The notes: a model not told the origin generated them from the sequence alone. A stretch of DNA of 38,759 nucleotides from Acidobacteriaceae bacterium (GCA_903642265.1 CAHJWN010000035.1:1-38759), one strand, 5' to 3'; numbered from the stretch's first letter, positions 1 to 7,022 are shown. Made by a program: numbers and translations.

Positions 1-160
1 GGGTTTCGGCCTCCTCCCCCGGCCATGATGCCGGCCGGGTCCCCACTCCGAAAACTTCTGCCCTTGGCAACGCGGCCTTTAGCCGCGACTTGGGAGCAGC
101 GCACCTTTGCGCCCCTTCGGGTTGTGTGTCCCGAGTGACCGGGCAAAAAGGAGAAACAAC
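1..160 (+). promoter_or_regulatory. Hairpin-rich leader upstream of ssb-like gene
   Basis: This non-coding leader holds four short inverted repeats in a row. Their arms are CCGGC/GCCGG (19-34), CGCGGC/GCCGCG (71-87), GCGCA/TGCGC (99-112) and CCCG/CGGG (130-143). A strong ribosome site, AAGGAG at 148-153, follows. Hairpin strings ahead of ssb and antirestriction genes are known in conjugative-plasmid leading regions, where folded single strands can act as early promoters. Assigning that role here is inference. A similar arrangement precedes the ardC-like gene at the other end of the window. Confidence 0.35.
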
Positions 161-469
161 ATGCAGACCCTCAAGACCATCACCTTCTTCGCTACCGTCA
201 GCAACTCAGCCACCAGCCGCACCTCGAAGAACGGCCGCAACTACACCGCGTTTGGGGTTTCCATCCTCTCCGACGACCGGCATCAGACCTTCCACTACAA
301 CGTCGTTGCCTTCGGCAAGCAGGGCCACTTCGCCAAGCCGCTGCAGAAAGGCACCCGCATCAAACTCGTCATTCAGGCGCAGTCCCAGCCCGATAACATC
401 GCCACCCTCCCGCTTCTCACAGCAATCTTCGTGCGGCCGGTTCGTCCAGCCGCTCGCCGAGCAGGTTGA
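161..469 (+). CDS. SSB-like OB-fold protein, possibly frameshifted at the 3' end
   Basis: A small protein of 102 residues whose first 80 look like a plasmid single-stranded-DNA-binding (OB-fold) protein: it opens MQTLKTITFFATVSNSAT and has the pattern NYTAFGVSI followed by FHYNVVAFGKQG. The ATG at 161 is chosen over the upstream in-frame start at 107 because AAGGAG lies seven bases before it. The last 20 residues turn proline/arginine-rich and look out of frame. The +1 frame over the same bases reads FVQPLAEQVEFGYDF and ends at 515, which resembles a natural continuation. A one-base indel near 400-435, or a real truncation, would explain this. Such proteins would coat incoming single-stranded plasmid DNA. 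Family assignment is moderate. Confidence 0.55.
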   Translation: MQTLKTITFFATVSNSATSRTSKNGRNYTAFGVSILSDDRHQTFHYNVVAFGKQGHFAKPLQKGTRIKLVIQAQSQPDNIATLPLLTAIFVRPVRPAARRAG

Positions 470-489
470 ATTTGGATACGACTTCAGCA

Positions 490-1203
490 TTATTGCGGAG
501 GATAGGTCGCCTTGAAGAAGGCACTCCGCGGATGCAGCAATCCCCGGTGCCGCTTAACCTTCGAGGTCACGTCGACCGGTTCCTCGACCATCGGTTCCGC
601 CGATTGCCAGCCATGCTCCCGTGCGTCGAGCATCCCGCCCAGTTCGTCCACGACCGCGCCGTCATATTGTGCCGGCATTGAGCGCAGGCGCTCCAAGGCT
701 CGTTCGTTCGGCCAGGCGTTTTCATAAGGACGGCTTTCGGTCATAGCGCAAAATGCGTCACAGACTGCTACCACCCGGACACTCTTCGCAGTTCGGGATT
801 GATGGAGGCCGTTCGGGTAGCCAGAGCCGTCCAGCCGCTCGTGGTGACTCTTCACAATCGCGATGACCGGCTTGGTGTAGAAGCCTTCGGCTTCAAGAAG
901 GGCAGCACCGAATGCAGGGTGCAGAATCATCATGCGCTGCTCGGCTTCGTTCAAGGCTCTTGGTTTCACCAGCAATGCCGGTGGTAGTTGCGTCTTGCCA
1001 ATGTCGTGCAGCAAGCCGCCTTCAATCATGGGCCAGGCCGTCTCAAAAGCAAGGCCGCAGAATCTGGTATAGTCCGTCACTACTTTGCCGACGTGAAGAC
1101 TATGTTGATACAGGCCCGGTTCGTGACTGCGCATGAGCCCCATCCACCGCTGCGTTCGCGGGTCGCGGGTAATCAATGCAATTGGAATGTTCCCATTCCC
1201 CAT
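490..1203 (-). CDS. HD-GYP domain protein (putative c-di-GMP phosphodiesterase)
   Basis: A 237-residue protein with the full HD-GYP signature in order: a conserved His in the HSLHVGKV segment, the metal-binding LLHDIGK, HPAFGAALLEAEGF, then HHERLDGSGYPNG. HD-GYP proteins hydrolyse cyclic di-GMP or related dinucleotides using a di-metal centre, normally in the cytoplasm. There is no receiver or sensor domain, so the protein is a bare catalytic unit. I place the start at the ATG at 1203. The frame is open to 1272, but that extension is arginine-rich and unlike the family; a GGAGG lies 13 bases before 1203, which is somewhat far. It converges on the ssb-like gene. Activity is inferred from motifs only. 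Confidence 0.8.
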   Translation of the reverse strand: MGNGNIPIALITRDPRTQRWMGLMRSHEPGLYQHSLHVGKVVTDYTRFCGLAFETAWPMIEGGLLHDIGKTQLPPALLVKPRALNEAEQRMMILHPAFGAALLEAEGFYTKPVIAIVKSHHERLDGSGYPNGLHQSRTAKSVRVVAVCDAFCAMTESRPYENAWPNERALERLRSMPAQYDGAVVDELGGMLDAREHGWQSAEPMVEEPVDVTSKVKRHRGLLHPRSAFFKATYPPQ

Positions 1204-1349
1204 TTCGTGCGGTACGCCTCCGCACAGATAACCCCTGAACCTTAGTCGGGGAGTTAGAAACCGCAAAAGCATACGGCCCTATGACCTTTAGCACGGGGTG
1301 CCTGGACATACGTCACAGGCTCCCCGACACGAAAGTCGAAGAGGTCCTA

Positions 1350-1371
1350 CACGTACCGAATTGCGTACGTG
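1350..1371. repeat. Inverted repeat with 8-bp spacer (candidate recombination site)
   Basis: Perfect 7-base arms, CACGTAC at 1350-1356 and GTACGTG at 1365-1371, flank an asymmetric 8-base centre CGAATTGC. It sits in the 280-base non-coding gap downstream of the tyrosine recombinase gene, about 180 bases past its stop. Inverted arms around a 6-8 base asymmetric core are the plan of tyrosine-recombinase core sites (the loxP and dif types), but homology does not extend beyond seven bases. A regulatory or terminator hairpin is an alternative. Nothing else was recognised in 1273-1552. Confidence 0.35.
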
Positions 1372-1552
1372 GTGCTTTTGAGGTTTCTACGCCTCAGGGT
1401 GGCGCGTAACCACCCACTTCCATCATTCCTGATTGCGCGGGTACACGCAAGACGTAAGAGACCCTGTTCTTTGATGAAACAGCGCCCGACTCCCTGCATT
1501 TACAGCGGCGCCTTGAGGAGCCCTGCCTCTCGGTTCAACTCGCCTCAGCAGG

Positions 1553-2485
1553 TCACAATCCGAGACTGTCATTCACTGCGACAGCGATTTCCTGCTCAGA
1601 CCCTAGATACCGTTCCGTCGTTTGTATCGAAGAGTGCCCCAGCAGGAACTTGATCTGTTCGAGATCCCCACCGTTCTTCCTGCATAGCTTGGCGCAGGTA
1701 CGCCTGAGGTCGTGCGCCCCGAAGCGCTCGATGCCGATCTGCTTGGCTGATTGCTCGACCACAGACCAAACCGCCCAATCACTCAACGTCTTTCCAAGCT
1801 TGCCGCCCTTGGCGATCGACCGCAGTAGCGGCCCGTCTTCGATTCCGGCCGCGGCTTGCCAGGCGTTGATACCGTGCTTGACCCAGACCGGGACGGCGAC
1901 AGTCCGGATGCGTCCTCCCTTCCCTTCGAGGTCGGCCAGCACCCAGCGACCTTCCCGCAGCTGGATGGTTTCGACGTCGAGCGAGGCGAGCTCCTGCCGG
2001 CGCAGGGCGCAGCCGACAAGCAGAGCCAGGATGACGTAATCCCGCTTGCCTTTGAGGGTCTGGCGGTCGGGGATGCTAAGGAGCTTTTTGGCCTGCTCTT
2101 TGGTCAGCCAATTCCCCAACCGGGTTCCCTTCTGCCGGATGTTCGGGACGTCAGTGAGGTGCGCCGCTTCCTCAGCACTAAGCATCCCTGCGCGGCGGGC
2201 TTCGCTGACCATCTTGCGGACGGCCGAAAGCCGGACGTTGATGGTGGAGGCCGAGAGGCTTTCTATTGACGCCCGGTATGCCATCAGGAGCTCGCGGGTT
2301 AGCGGGCGGCCAGCTGAGAAAATGAACAGATCGTCGAGAGCCTTAGCGTAGTTGCGCCGGGAGTTCGCGCTTGGGAGAGTGTCGAGGACCATCTGCCGGA
2401 GCCGCTGCTGCGCTTCCACCAGCCCGGCGTCGGGCGCTTGCCCGGTTTGGTGCTCGGCACTCCCCGAAACGAGCGAAATTTCCAT
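1553..2485 (-). CDS. Tyrosine recombinase (phage-type/XerCD-like integrase)
   Basis: A 310-residue site-specific recombinase. Residues about 25-115 form the SAM-like core-binding domain. The C-terminal catalytic domain shows the complete set: Arg162 in ALRRQEL, Lys189 in LEGKGGRIR, His258 and Arg261 in HDLRRT, His284 in LLGHSSIQTTERYLG and the nucleophile Tyr293. Length and the lack of an arm-binding N-terminal domain fit Xer-like or plasmid resolution recombinases rather than large phage integrases. On this element it could resolve multimers or integrate and excise the element. It diverges from the gene at 2610, and an inverted repeat at 2502-2519 lies just upstream of its ATG. It appears intact. 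Confidence 0.9.
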   Translation of the reverse strand: MEISLVSGSAEHQTGQAPDAGLVEAQQRLRQMVLDTLPSANSRRNYAKALDDLFIFSAGRPLTRELLMAYRASIESLSASTINVRLSAVRKMVSEARRAGMLSAEEAAHLTDVPNIRQKGTRLGNWLTKEQAKKLLSIPDRQTLKGKRDYVILALLVGCALRRQELASLDVETIQLREGRWVLADLEGKGGRIRTVAVPVWVKHGINAWQAAAGIEDGPLLRSIAKGGKLGKTLSDWAVWSVVEQSAKQIGIERFGAHDLRRTCAKLCRKNGGDLEQIKFLLGHSSIQTTERYLGSEQEIAVAVNDSLGL

Positions 2486-2501
2486 GCTTTCAGTCTACCC
2501 T

Positions 2502-2519
2502 CGACAACTGACATTGTCG
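2502..2519. promoter_or_regulatory. Inverted repeat in divergent int/HTH-like promoter region
   Basis: CGACAA (2502-2507) and TTGTCG (2514-2519) form a perfect 6-base inverted repeat. It lies 16 bases upstream of the recombinase ATG and about 90 bases before the divergent gene at 2610. Its position suggests an operator controlling one or both genes; the binding protein is unknown. Confidence 0.3.
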
Positions 2520-2609
2520 TGGGTAAAGATGCTTAAGCTCACAGGAAGTAATTAGCAGGTGTGCCAGTAATCCCGGTATGCTGAAACTGCCACACAGGAG
2601 GCGTTTTCA

Positions 2610-3182
2610 TTGGCCCGACCGGTCAAATGGTCCCGAGACGTTCATGCCATCCGCGAGCGCGCCACCCGCTCCCGGACCGAGACCTGGTCGCGTCACGACA
2701 TCGAGCGGCTCTTCGGAATCAGCCGCGCCTCGGCCCAGAACCTGATGAAGGCCATCGGTGAAGTGCAGGCAGTGGGTGGGAGCCACTTCGTGGACCGCGC
2801 TTCCCTGCTCGCCTTCCTTGACCAGATGGTGGCCGCTGACTCCGTCGACGAGGCGCTTCGATCGAAGCACGAGTGCGCAGAACCAGTGGCGCGGCCGAGT
2901 ACGCTTCGCCTCAGCCTGCCGGAAGACCTCAGGCGCGTGACCCTCAAGGACCTTCCTGTGAGCGTGACCCTCAGTCCTGGAGAACTCCGAGTCAGAGGGG
3001 CTAACGCGGAGCAGGTGATCGAAGGTCTTCTGATGCTGGCCCAGGTAATGCAGAATGACTTGGATTCCGTGCGGATAAGCCTCGATCCCCTGCCCGACCA
3101 AGCGCCTTTGGACCAAGAGCTTCGCAATTTGTTTGCGACCCTGCGTGAACATCAATTTAAGCCTGGGTCACCAGATGAGTAG
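2610..3182 (+). CDS. Putative helix-turn-helix DNA-binding protein
   Basis: A 190-residue protein with a TTG start, supported by AGGAGG at 2596-2601 eight bases upstream. Residues about 22-50 (TWSRHDIERLFGISRASAQNLMKAIG) read as a helix-turn-helix, followed by a short wing and segment VGGSHFVDRASLLAFLDQM, as in excisionase or MerR-like folds. The C-terminal half is a charged alpha/beta region (TLRLSLPEDLRRVTLKDLPVSV) of unknown role. It sits between the recombinase and the partition locus, so it may regulate recombination or replication; that is inference. Its stop codon overlaps the first long direct repeat at 3178-3198. I do not recognise a named family. Confidence 0.6.
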   Translation: MARPVKWSRDVHAIRERATRSRTETWSRHDIERLFGISRASAQNLMKAIGEVQAVGGSHFVDRASLLAFLDQMVAADSVDEALRSKHECAEPVARPSTLRLSLPEDLRRVTLKDLPVSVTLSPGELRVRGANAEQVIEGLLMLAQVMQNDLDSVRISLDPLPDQAPLDQELRNLFATLREHQFKPGSPDE

Positions 3183-3198
3183 TACAGTAGCAAAATAG
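3178..3198 (+). repeat. Partition-region direct repeat, copy 1
   Basis: Twenty-one bases beginning AGTAGTACAGTAGCAAAATA are identical to 3385-3405. In both copies the repeat is followed by AAAG, then TGTGC, then a GC hairpin (here GCTCTGC/GCAGAGC, 3216-3234). The core GTAGCAAA recurs across the adjacent par genes. It is a likely centromere or operator half-site. Confidence 0.6.
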
Positions 3199-3581
3199 TA
3201 AAGAATGATTGTGCAGCTCTGCTTCGCGCAGAGCATGGCCGACGCACTTGCTGCGCGACCGACTGCCGATTCTCTTTGCGGAGGAACGCGACCACCGGTC
3301 CCCGCCGAGCACCTACGGACATAGACTCGGACAACTTATTCACCACCATGGCTGAACACCAACTAAGACCGGATCACGGAATGCAGTAGTACAGTAGCAA
3401 AATAGGAAAGAGAGACTGTGCGTCTCCACTCCCCAGGGGGCATGACAGGGGCACTTGCAGGGCGCTAGACGCCCCAGTCCACCCGCTATTTCAGGGCTAC
3501 CAGTACCCTCCTAGATTCCTGCAGTAAACGTTTGGTAAAGTACAGCTTTCGCACACTACTACTTTGCTACTCTAGGAACAA
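3183..3581. promoter_or_regulatory. Candidate centromere (parS-like) and parA promoter region
   Basis: A 400-base gene-free stretch between the HTH-like gene and parA. It contains the two long direct repeats (3178-3198 and 3385-3405), each followed by a GC hairpin (3216-3234, and GGGCG/CGCCC at 3460-3474). The same core appears in reverse (CTACTACTTTGCTACT, 3556-3571) immediately before the parA ATG. Repeats upstream of a small ParA and its ribbon-helix-helix partner are typical of ParF/ParG-type partition loci, where the partner binds both centromere and promoter. Function is inferred from position and repetition. Confidence 0.5.
3385..3405 (+). repeat. Partition-region direct repeat, copy 2
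   Basis: Exact repeat of 3178-3198, 207 bases downstream of it, again followed by AAAG, a TGTGC and a GC-rich inverted repeat (3460-3474). The conserved composite layout suggests duplication of a whole binding unit rather than chance. Confidence 0.6.
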
Positions 3582-4214
3582 ATGACGATAACACTTTGCA
3601 ATGGTAAGGGTGGCAGCGGTAAAACGACGCTCTCGGTGCTCTTAGGCGCGGCGCTCGTCGAGGCAGGTCATCAAGTCGCCCTTCTCGACACCGACCCTCA
3701 AAACACGGCTACCCGGTGGATCGAGGAAATGCAGCGTTCACCGGACGGAGCCGCCCTTCAGCTTGCCAAAGAAGGCGGCGAATATGGAGCGCTATTTATA
3801 GACACCGCCCCCCGACTCGAGACCGTGGAGGTGCGAGATGCGATCCGACGTGCCGACGTGGTGGTTCTTGTAACGTCCCCATCCCCGGCAGACCTGTTCA
3901 CGTCAAGGGACACTGCGCAGCTGATACATAACGAGGGCGCCAAAGATCGGTCGTTTGTCCTTTTCAACCAAGTCCAGCCAGGGACCATTCTCGCCCGCGA
4001 TCTTGAGGATTTAGCCCAGCGTATCGGGCTTCCCGCCTTCAAAAACACGCTCCGCCGCCGGCAGGCTTATCAACACGCCGTCCTTCTGGGGTGGAAGTCT
4101 CTTGGTAACGAAGCACGGGAGGAACTATTCAAAGTTGCCTTGGAGATCGTTGGAAGCGTAAAGCAGCAAAGTAGCAAAGAACGAAAGACGCAACACGCGG
4201 CCTCCGCAAGGTAG
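3582..4214 (+). CDS. parA: ParA-family partition ATPase
   Basis: A 210-residue Walker-type ATPase of the short ParA (ParF-like, type Ib) class. It has the deviant Walker A GKGGSGKTT (8-16) with the signature first lysine, then LLDTDPQNTATRW, and the Walker B-like ALFIDTAPRLE. There is no N-terminal DNA-binding domain, as expected for type Ib proteins. It would form an ATP-dependent gradient on the nucleoid to segregate plasmid copies together with the next gene product. The ATG at 3582 is preceded by AGGA and by a reverse copy of the GTAGCAAA motif. Another tandem motif, GCAGCAAAGTAGCAAAG, lies inside the 3' end of the gene (4163-4179) and encodes QQSSK. The downstream gene begins 36 bases after the stop. 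Confidence 0.88.
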   Translation: MTITLCNGKGGSGKTTLSVLLGAALVEAGHQVALLDTDPQNTATRWIEEMQRSPDGAALQLAKEGGEYGALFIDTAPRLETVEVRDAIRRADVVVLVTSPSPADLFTSRDTAQLIHNEGAKDRSFVLFNQVQPGTILARDLEDLAQRIGLPAFKNTLRRRQAYQHAVLLGWKSLGNEAREELFKVALEIVGSVKQQSSKERKTQHAASAR

Positions 4215-4250
4215 CAGATTCCGACATCCCTAAAGTGGTAAAGGAGTAAT

Positions 4251-4643
4251 ATGGCGTCCTCCAACTCTCAGCAGCTGCTCTCCAAGCTCAAGACTTCTTT
4301 GCCGAAGATCGAAGCAACGACCGAGCCAATTCGTACAGTCCACCAGTTTCCGGAGCCAACCCCGCCCGTCCCGGCCAAACCGCCAACGCTGCCGAAGGGT
4401 GCTCGCGCTCCGAAGCTGTCCGTAAGCCTGTACCAACATGACATCGAACGGCTAGACACAATCAAGGACTTCATGAAGACGCAGGGCTTCCGCAATCTTT
4501 CGGACTCCGAAGCCCTAAGGCTGGCGTGCAGGAAGGTGGCGATCGACGGCGCACTCATTGAGGTCTACCGTGCCATGCAAGGTGAGGACGGCCGCAGGAA
4601 AACAGGAGTAGTACATTCGCTTTGTGCCAACGATGGAAAGTAG
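4251..4643 (+). CDS. Ribbon-helix-helix partition partner (ParG/ParB-like)
   Basis: A 130-residue protein with a long flexible, proline-rich N-terminus (about 1-62, PTPPVPAKPPTLPKGARAPK) and a ribbon-helix-helix-like segment: strand KLSVSLYQHD, then helix IERLDTIKDFMKTQGF and helix SDSEALRLACRKV. A mobile basic N-tail plus an RHH dimer is how ParG-type centromere-binding proteins are built; the tail stimulates the partner ATPase. It is directly downstream of parA. Its stop codon TAG at 4641-4643 is embedded in a tandem GTAGCAAAGTAGCA motif (4639-4652), so the putative binding site recurs at the 3' end of its own gene. Sequence identity to ParG itself is not evident, so the role rests on fold and context. 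Confidence 0.65.
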   Translation: MASSNSQQLLSKLKTSLPKIEATTEPIRTVHQFPEPTPPVPAKPPTLPKGARAPKLSVSLYQHDIERLDTIKDFMKTQGFRNLSDSEALRLACRKVAIDGALIEVYRAMQGEDGRRKTGVVHSLCANDGK

Positions 4644-4717
4644 CAAAGTAGCAGGATGACATTTCCGCAGCTTAATACTGTTTGAAGGTGGTATGTTTCG
4701 TGGCTAAGGTCGAAAGT

Positions 4718-5701
4718 ATGAGCGAACTCATTCCAGCAGGAAAGAAACGCGACTACGCCAAAGAGCGTCAGTCAGCGATCGAAAGCAGTATCGACCGCGT
4801 CGTTTCGCTGCGGGATGACCGTGATACAGGCATCCTCGGGGATGAGGTCATCAAGATGGCCCAGGCCCTCATCCTTTGTACTCTCCCTTACCGGCCAACT
4901 CAGGACCGGCAGGTAGTTCGCTCAGCACGACTGAGTGACGGCTCGACTTTACGGGTCACCTTCACCGCCGGCATCAACGGCATCGATATGGCATTTGGAA
5001 ATGACCGCCACTTGATGGCCTGGCTATTCGACAAAGCGATCAATTCAGACACTGCGTTTGTCACAATCAAGAGCGCAAGCGACTACCTCCGAGAGACCGG
5101 CAAGGCACGCAACGGGGACCGCGTAAAGGAACTGGCGTCCCGCCTCAGTCGCCTCACGGGCCTTGTCATCGGGATCGAACGGCGTTCCAACGGAGCTACT
5201 CAAACGGTCATGCTGCCGATGATCGCTTCGTCAAATCTGCCCAGCAACCTTACCGTCCAACTCAAAGCCGAAAAGAACGGGCAGAAGGCAATTCCAGGGC
5301 TCGAGAATCCATTCGGCATTCAGCTTGAGGAGAGATTTTTTCAAGACATCAAGAAGCATCATGTAGCCATTCCGCGGCGCCTCTGGATGCAACTTCAAGG
5401 ACAAAAGGGAGGCCCACAGCTGCAGGATCTCCTCACGTTTTTCGTCTATCGCTGCTACTGCGCACAGAGCGAAACGGTGATCCCGTGGGCCGGTCTCCGT
5501 GAGCAGTTTCCGCAAGACGACAGCAACCCTAGGCGGTTCAAAGTTCAGGTAAAGAAGGCCATCACTCAGCTGCGGATTCTTTGGCCTGAGATTCGCATAG
5601 ACGTCGTCAAGGAAGGCGTCTGGGTTGACCGAGCTGTTGAGCCACTTTTGCCCGATGATCCCACGAAGAAGCGGGTCAGACGGCTAAGCGCTGCAAATTG
5701 A
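4718..5701 (+). CDS. repA: Plasmid replication initiator (RepA-type)
   Basis: About 327 residues resembling the RepA family of plasmid initiators (the RepA_C/RctB-like group): an early segment VIKMAQALILCTLPYRPT, a winged-helix-like middle (TFTAGINGIDMAFGNDRHLMAWLFDKAI, then the TIKSASDYLRETGK stretch), and a basic C-terminal DNA-binding half. Such proteins bind iterons and open the origin. The direct iterons begin 12 bases after the stop codon, which strongly supports the call. I chose the ATG at 4718 (AAGG eight bases upstream); GTG at 4700 or TTG at 4682 are in frame and possible. A tandem GTAGCAAA site precedes the gene, suggesting coupling to the partition proteins. Confidence 0.8.
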   Translation: MSELIPAGKKRDYAKERQSAIESSIDRVVSLRDDRDTGILGDEVIKMAQALILCTLPYRPTQDRQVVRSARLSDGSTLRVTFTAGINGIDMAFGNDRHLMAWLFDKAINSDTAFVTIKSASDYLRETGKARNGDRVKELASRLSRLTGLVIGIERRSNGATQTVMLPMIASSNLPSNLTVQLKAEKNGQKAIPGLENPFGIQLEERFFQDIKKHHVAIPRRLWMQLQGQKGGPQLQDLLTFFVYRCYCAQSETVIPWAGLREQFPQDDSNPRRFKVQVKKAITQLRILWPEIRIDVVKEGVWVDRAVEPLLPDDPTKKRVRRLSAAN

Positions 5702-5712
5702 GTGGCTAACGT

Positions 5713-6116
5713 GGACCTTCTGCGTACAGGGTTGATCTTTCTCGCAGTATGGAAGGGTGCCTGATGCGGACCTTTCGCGTACAAACAACCCGCTGAGGGA
5801 AGGAATACGCCACTTCTGCGCCCCCTAGACCTTCCGCGTACAGAATCGGACCCTCCGTGTACGCTTGTGGACCCTCCGCGTACGCCCTAACTAAGCCGGT
5901 TTGGCCGGCTACAACCTCGGAACGCACTGCTTTGGACCTTCCGCGTACACTCCAGCCACCCCGGACATTCTCAAATTCCACCAAAGCCTGTGAAAACCCG
6001 CAAAACCCGCAGACCCTCCGAGTACGCAATTTCGGACTGTCCGTGTACGAACCCAGGACCTTCCGCGTACAGATCTCTGGACCTTCCGCGTATTTCCACA
6101 GGACCCTCCGAGTACT
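5713..6116 (+). repeat. oriV: Iteron array, probable origin of replication (oriV)
   Basis: Eleven direct 16-base repeats with consensus GGACCTTCCGCGTACA start at 5713, 5768, 5827, 5848, 5869, 5934, 6011, 6034, 6056, 6079 and 6101. Within the two clusters the period is 21 bases (5827-5869) and 22-23 bases (6011-6101), i.e. two helical turns, as expected for initiator binding on one face. A hairpin, AGCCGG/CCGGCT (5894-5910), separates the clusters. The array follows repA directly. Variants differ mostly at position 6 (C/T), position 11 (C/T/A) and the last base. I did not find a convincing DnaA box; the stretch after 6117 is more A-rich and could be the unwinding region. Confidence 0.85.
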
Positions 6117-6161
6117 CCTTAATAGGAAGCAAGAGAAGCATGTGGTTTCAAGAGAAGACAG

Positions 6162-6374
6162 GTGAATAGCAAGAGTCTAGCGAAACGGAAAAGTGTAAAA
6201 AGGGGAACAAGCAAAAGCAAAAACCTTCCTGATAAAGAACAAAAGATTGAAAGCGGGGTAGCACGAGGCAATCGAAGCAGCCCAGAAGAGCTCCAGAAAC
6301 TCGCTAGGAGCCCTTGTGAGCACCTCGACATACCCAAGGCTGCACGCCGGGCCAGAGGCGTGGTAATCGTCTGA
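6162..6374 (+). CDS. Small basic hypothetical protein (doubtful)
   Basis: An open frame of 70 residues with a GTG start. The N-terminus is rich in lysine and serine, and the protein ends in IPKAARRARGVVIV. There is no clear ribosome site. It lies between the iteron array and the inverted iteron, inside what may be the A-rich part of the origin. The composition could simply reflect AT-rich origin DNA. It is listed because nothing else covers this stretch; I recognise no family. Confidence 0.2.
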   Translation: MNSKSLAKRKSVKRGTSKSKNLPDKEQKIESGVARGNRSSPEELQKLARSPCEHLDIPKAARRARGVVIV

Positions 6375-6507
6375 TTTTGCCTTGTGTAAAACCACAATCA
6401 ATTTAGCTTCTGAAACCGGAGTTCCTCACACCCTTCAAACCGGTAAAACGGCTCCGGTGAAGGCGATCCGAGTCCCAAAAAGAAGCCTTTACCCACCGAT
6501 CAGGCGG

Positions 6508-6523
6508 TGTACGCGGAAGGTCC
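6508..6523 (-). repeat. Inverted iteron copy
   Basis: A perfect 16/16 copy of the iteron consensus in the opposite orientation, about 390 bases beyond the array and 50 bases past the end of the leftward XRE gene. Oppositely oriented lone iterons near an initiator array often act in copy control or handcuffing; here that is inference. Confidence 0.75.
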
Positions 6524-6572
6524 ACTTTAGCCCAAATCGCAGCTTTCGTCGACAACCAGAGCGCTGAAGATA

Positions 6573-6812
6573 TCAGCCTTGGATATCGTGTCCAAGGCCA
6601 TGAACCAAATCCTCAAGCGTCATGTCGAATGCTGCACAAAGTTTGAGCAACGTTTGGGCGGAAACGGCCCCCCCATTCTCGATCTTGGCGAGCTGGCCGA
6701 GGTGGAATCCAAAATCCGTTACCATCCGGCGATGTGACAATTTGCGCTCTTTTCTGAGCTGCTTCACACGGCTGCCGAGTTCCACCAAAAAGCGTTCGTA
6801 ATCGTACTGCAT
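6573..6812 (-). CDS. XRE-family transcriptional regulator
   Basis: A 79-residue Cro/C1-type protein that is almost entirely one helix-turn-helix domain: LGSRVKQLRKERKLSHRRMV is the first helices, GFHLGQLAKIENG the recognition helix region, and VSAQTLLKLCAAFDMTLEDLV the closing helices. No metabolite-binding domain is present. It is transcribed away from the type IV secretion operon. The intergenic region carries an inverted repeat just upstream of the operon promoter, so it is a good candidate repressor of transfer genes and of itself. ATG start; the following sequence toward 6508 holds the inverted iteron. Confidence 0.8.
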   Translation of the reverse strand: MQYDYERFLVELGSRVKQLRKERKLSHRRMVTDFGFHLGQLAKIENGGAVSAQTLLKLCAAFDMTLEDLVHGLGHDIQG

Positions 6813-6967
6813 TGTCGCCTTTCCAAGCCGCTCAGGAGGGGTCGATTCAGCAGCGGATCAACGCATTGATTGACCCTTAGAAACTCACAAATCTGCTCAT
6901 TCCATTTTGACATTCAGGACACCGGCCCGTGCCTGATATCTCCAAAAGCTCCCCATCTGTGACATGG

Positions 6968-6989
6968 GGTATAGTTTTTTCTATATACC
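6968..6989. promoter_or_regulatory. Operator-like inverted repeat upstream of transfer operon
   Basis: GGTATA (6968-6973) and TATACC (6984-6989) are perfect inverted arms around an AT-rich centre. The site is four bases upstream of the proposed -35 hexamer of the virB operon and within the divergent XRE-gene leader. It is a plausible binding site for that regulator. Confidence 0.4.
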
Positions 6990-6993
6990 AATT

Positions 6994-7022
6994 TTGCATA
7001 CTTCTAAAACCTTGTGTACTAT
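6994..7022 (+). promoter_or_regulatory. Sigma70-like promoter of the virB operon
   Basis: TTGCAT at 6994-6999 and TACTAT at 7017-7022 are separated by exactly 17 bases, close to the consensus -35 and -10. It points at virB2, whose ATG is about 80 bases downstream behind a GGGAGG ribosome site. It is the only good promoter seen ahead of the 15 kb transfer operon. Confidence 0.5.

Noticed and set aside
5706..6029. Leftward frame with repeated YAEGP peptide
   Set aside because: The peptide repetition is produced by the iterons read on the opposite strand; not a coding repeat.
6091..6100. Possible DnaA box TATTTCCACA near the end of the iterons
   Set aside because: Only 7 of 9 bases match the consensus and it overlaps an iteron boundary; too weak to call.
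5713..6116. Possible CRISPR array
   Set aside because: Repeats are 16 bases with 5-7 base gaps or irregular spacing, degenerate, and follow repA; this is an iteron array. No cas genes.
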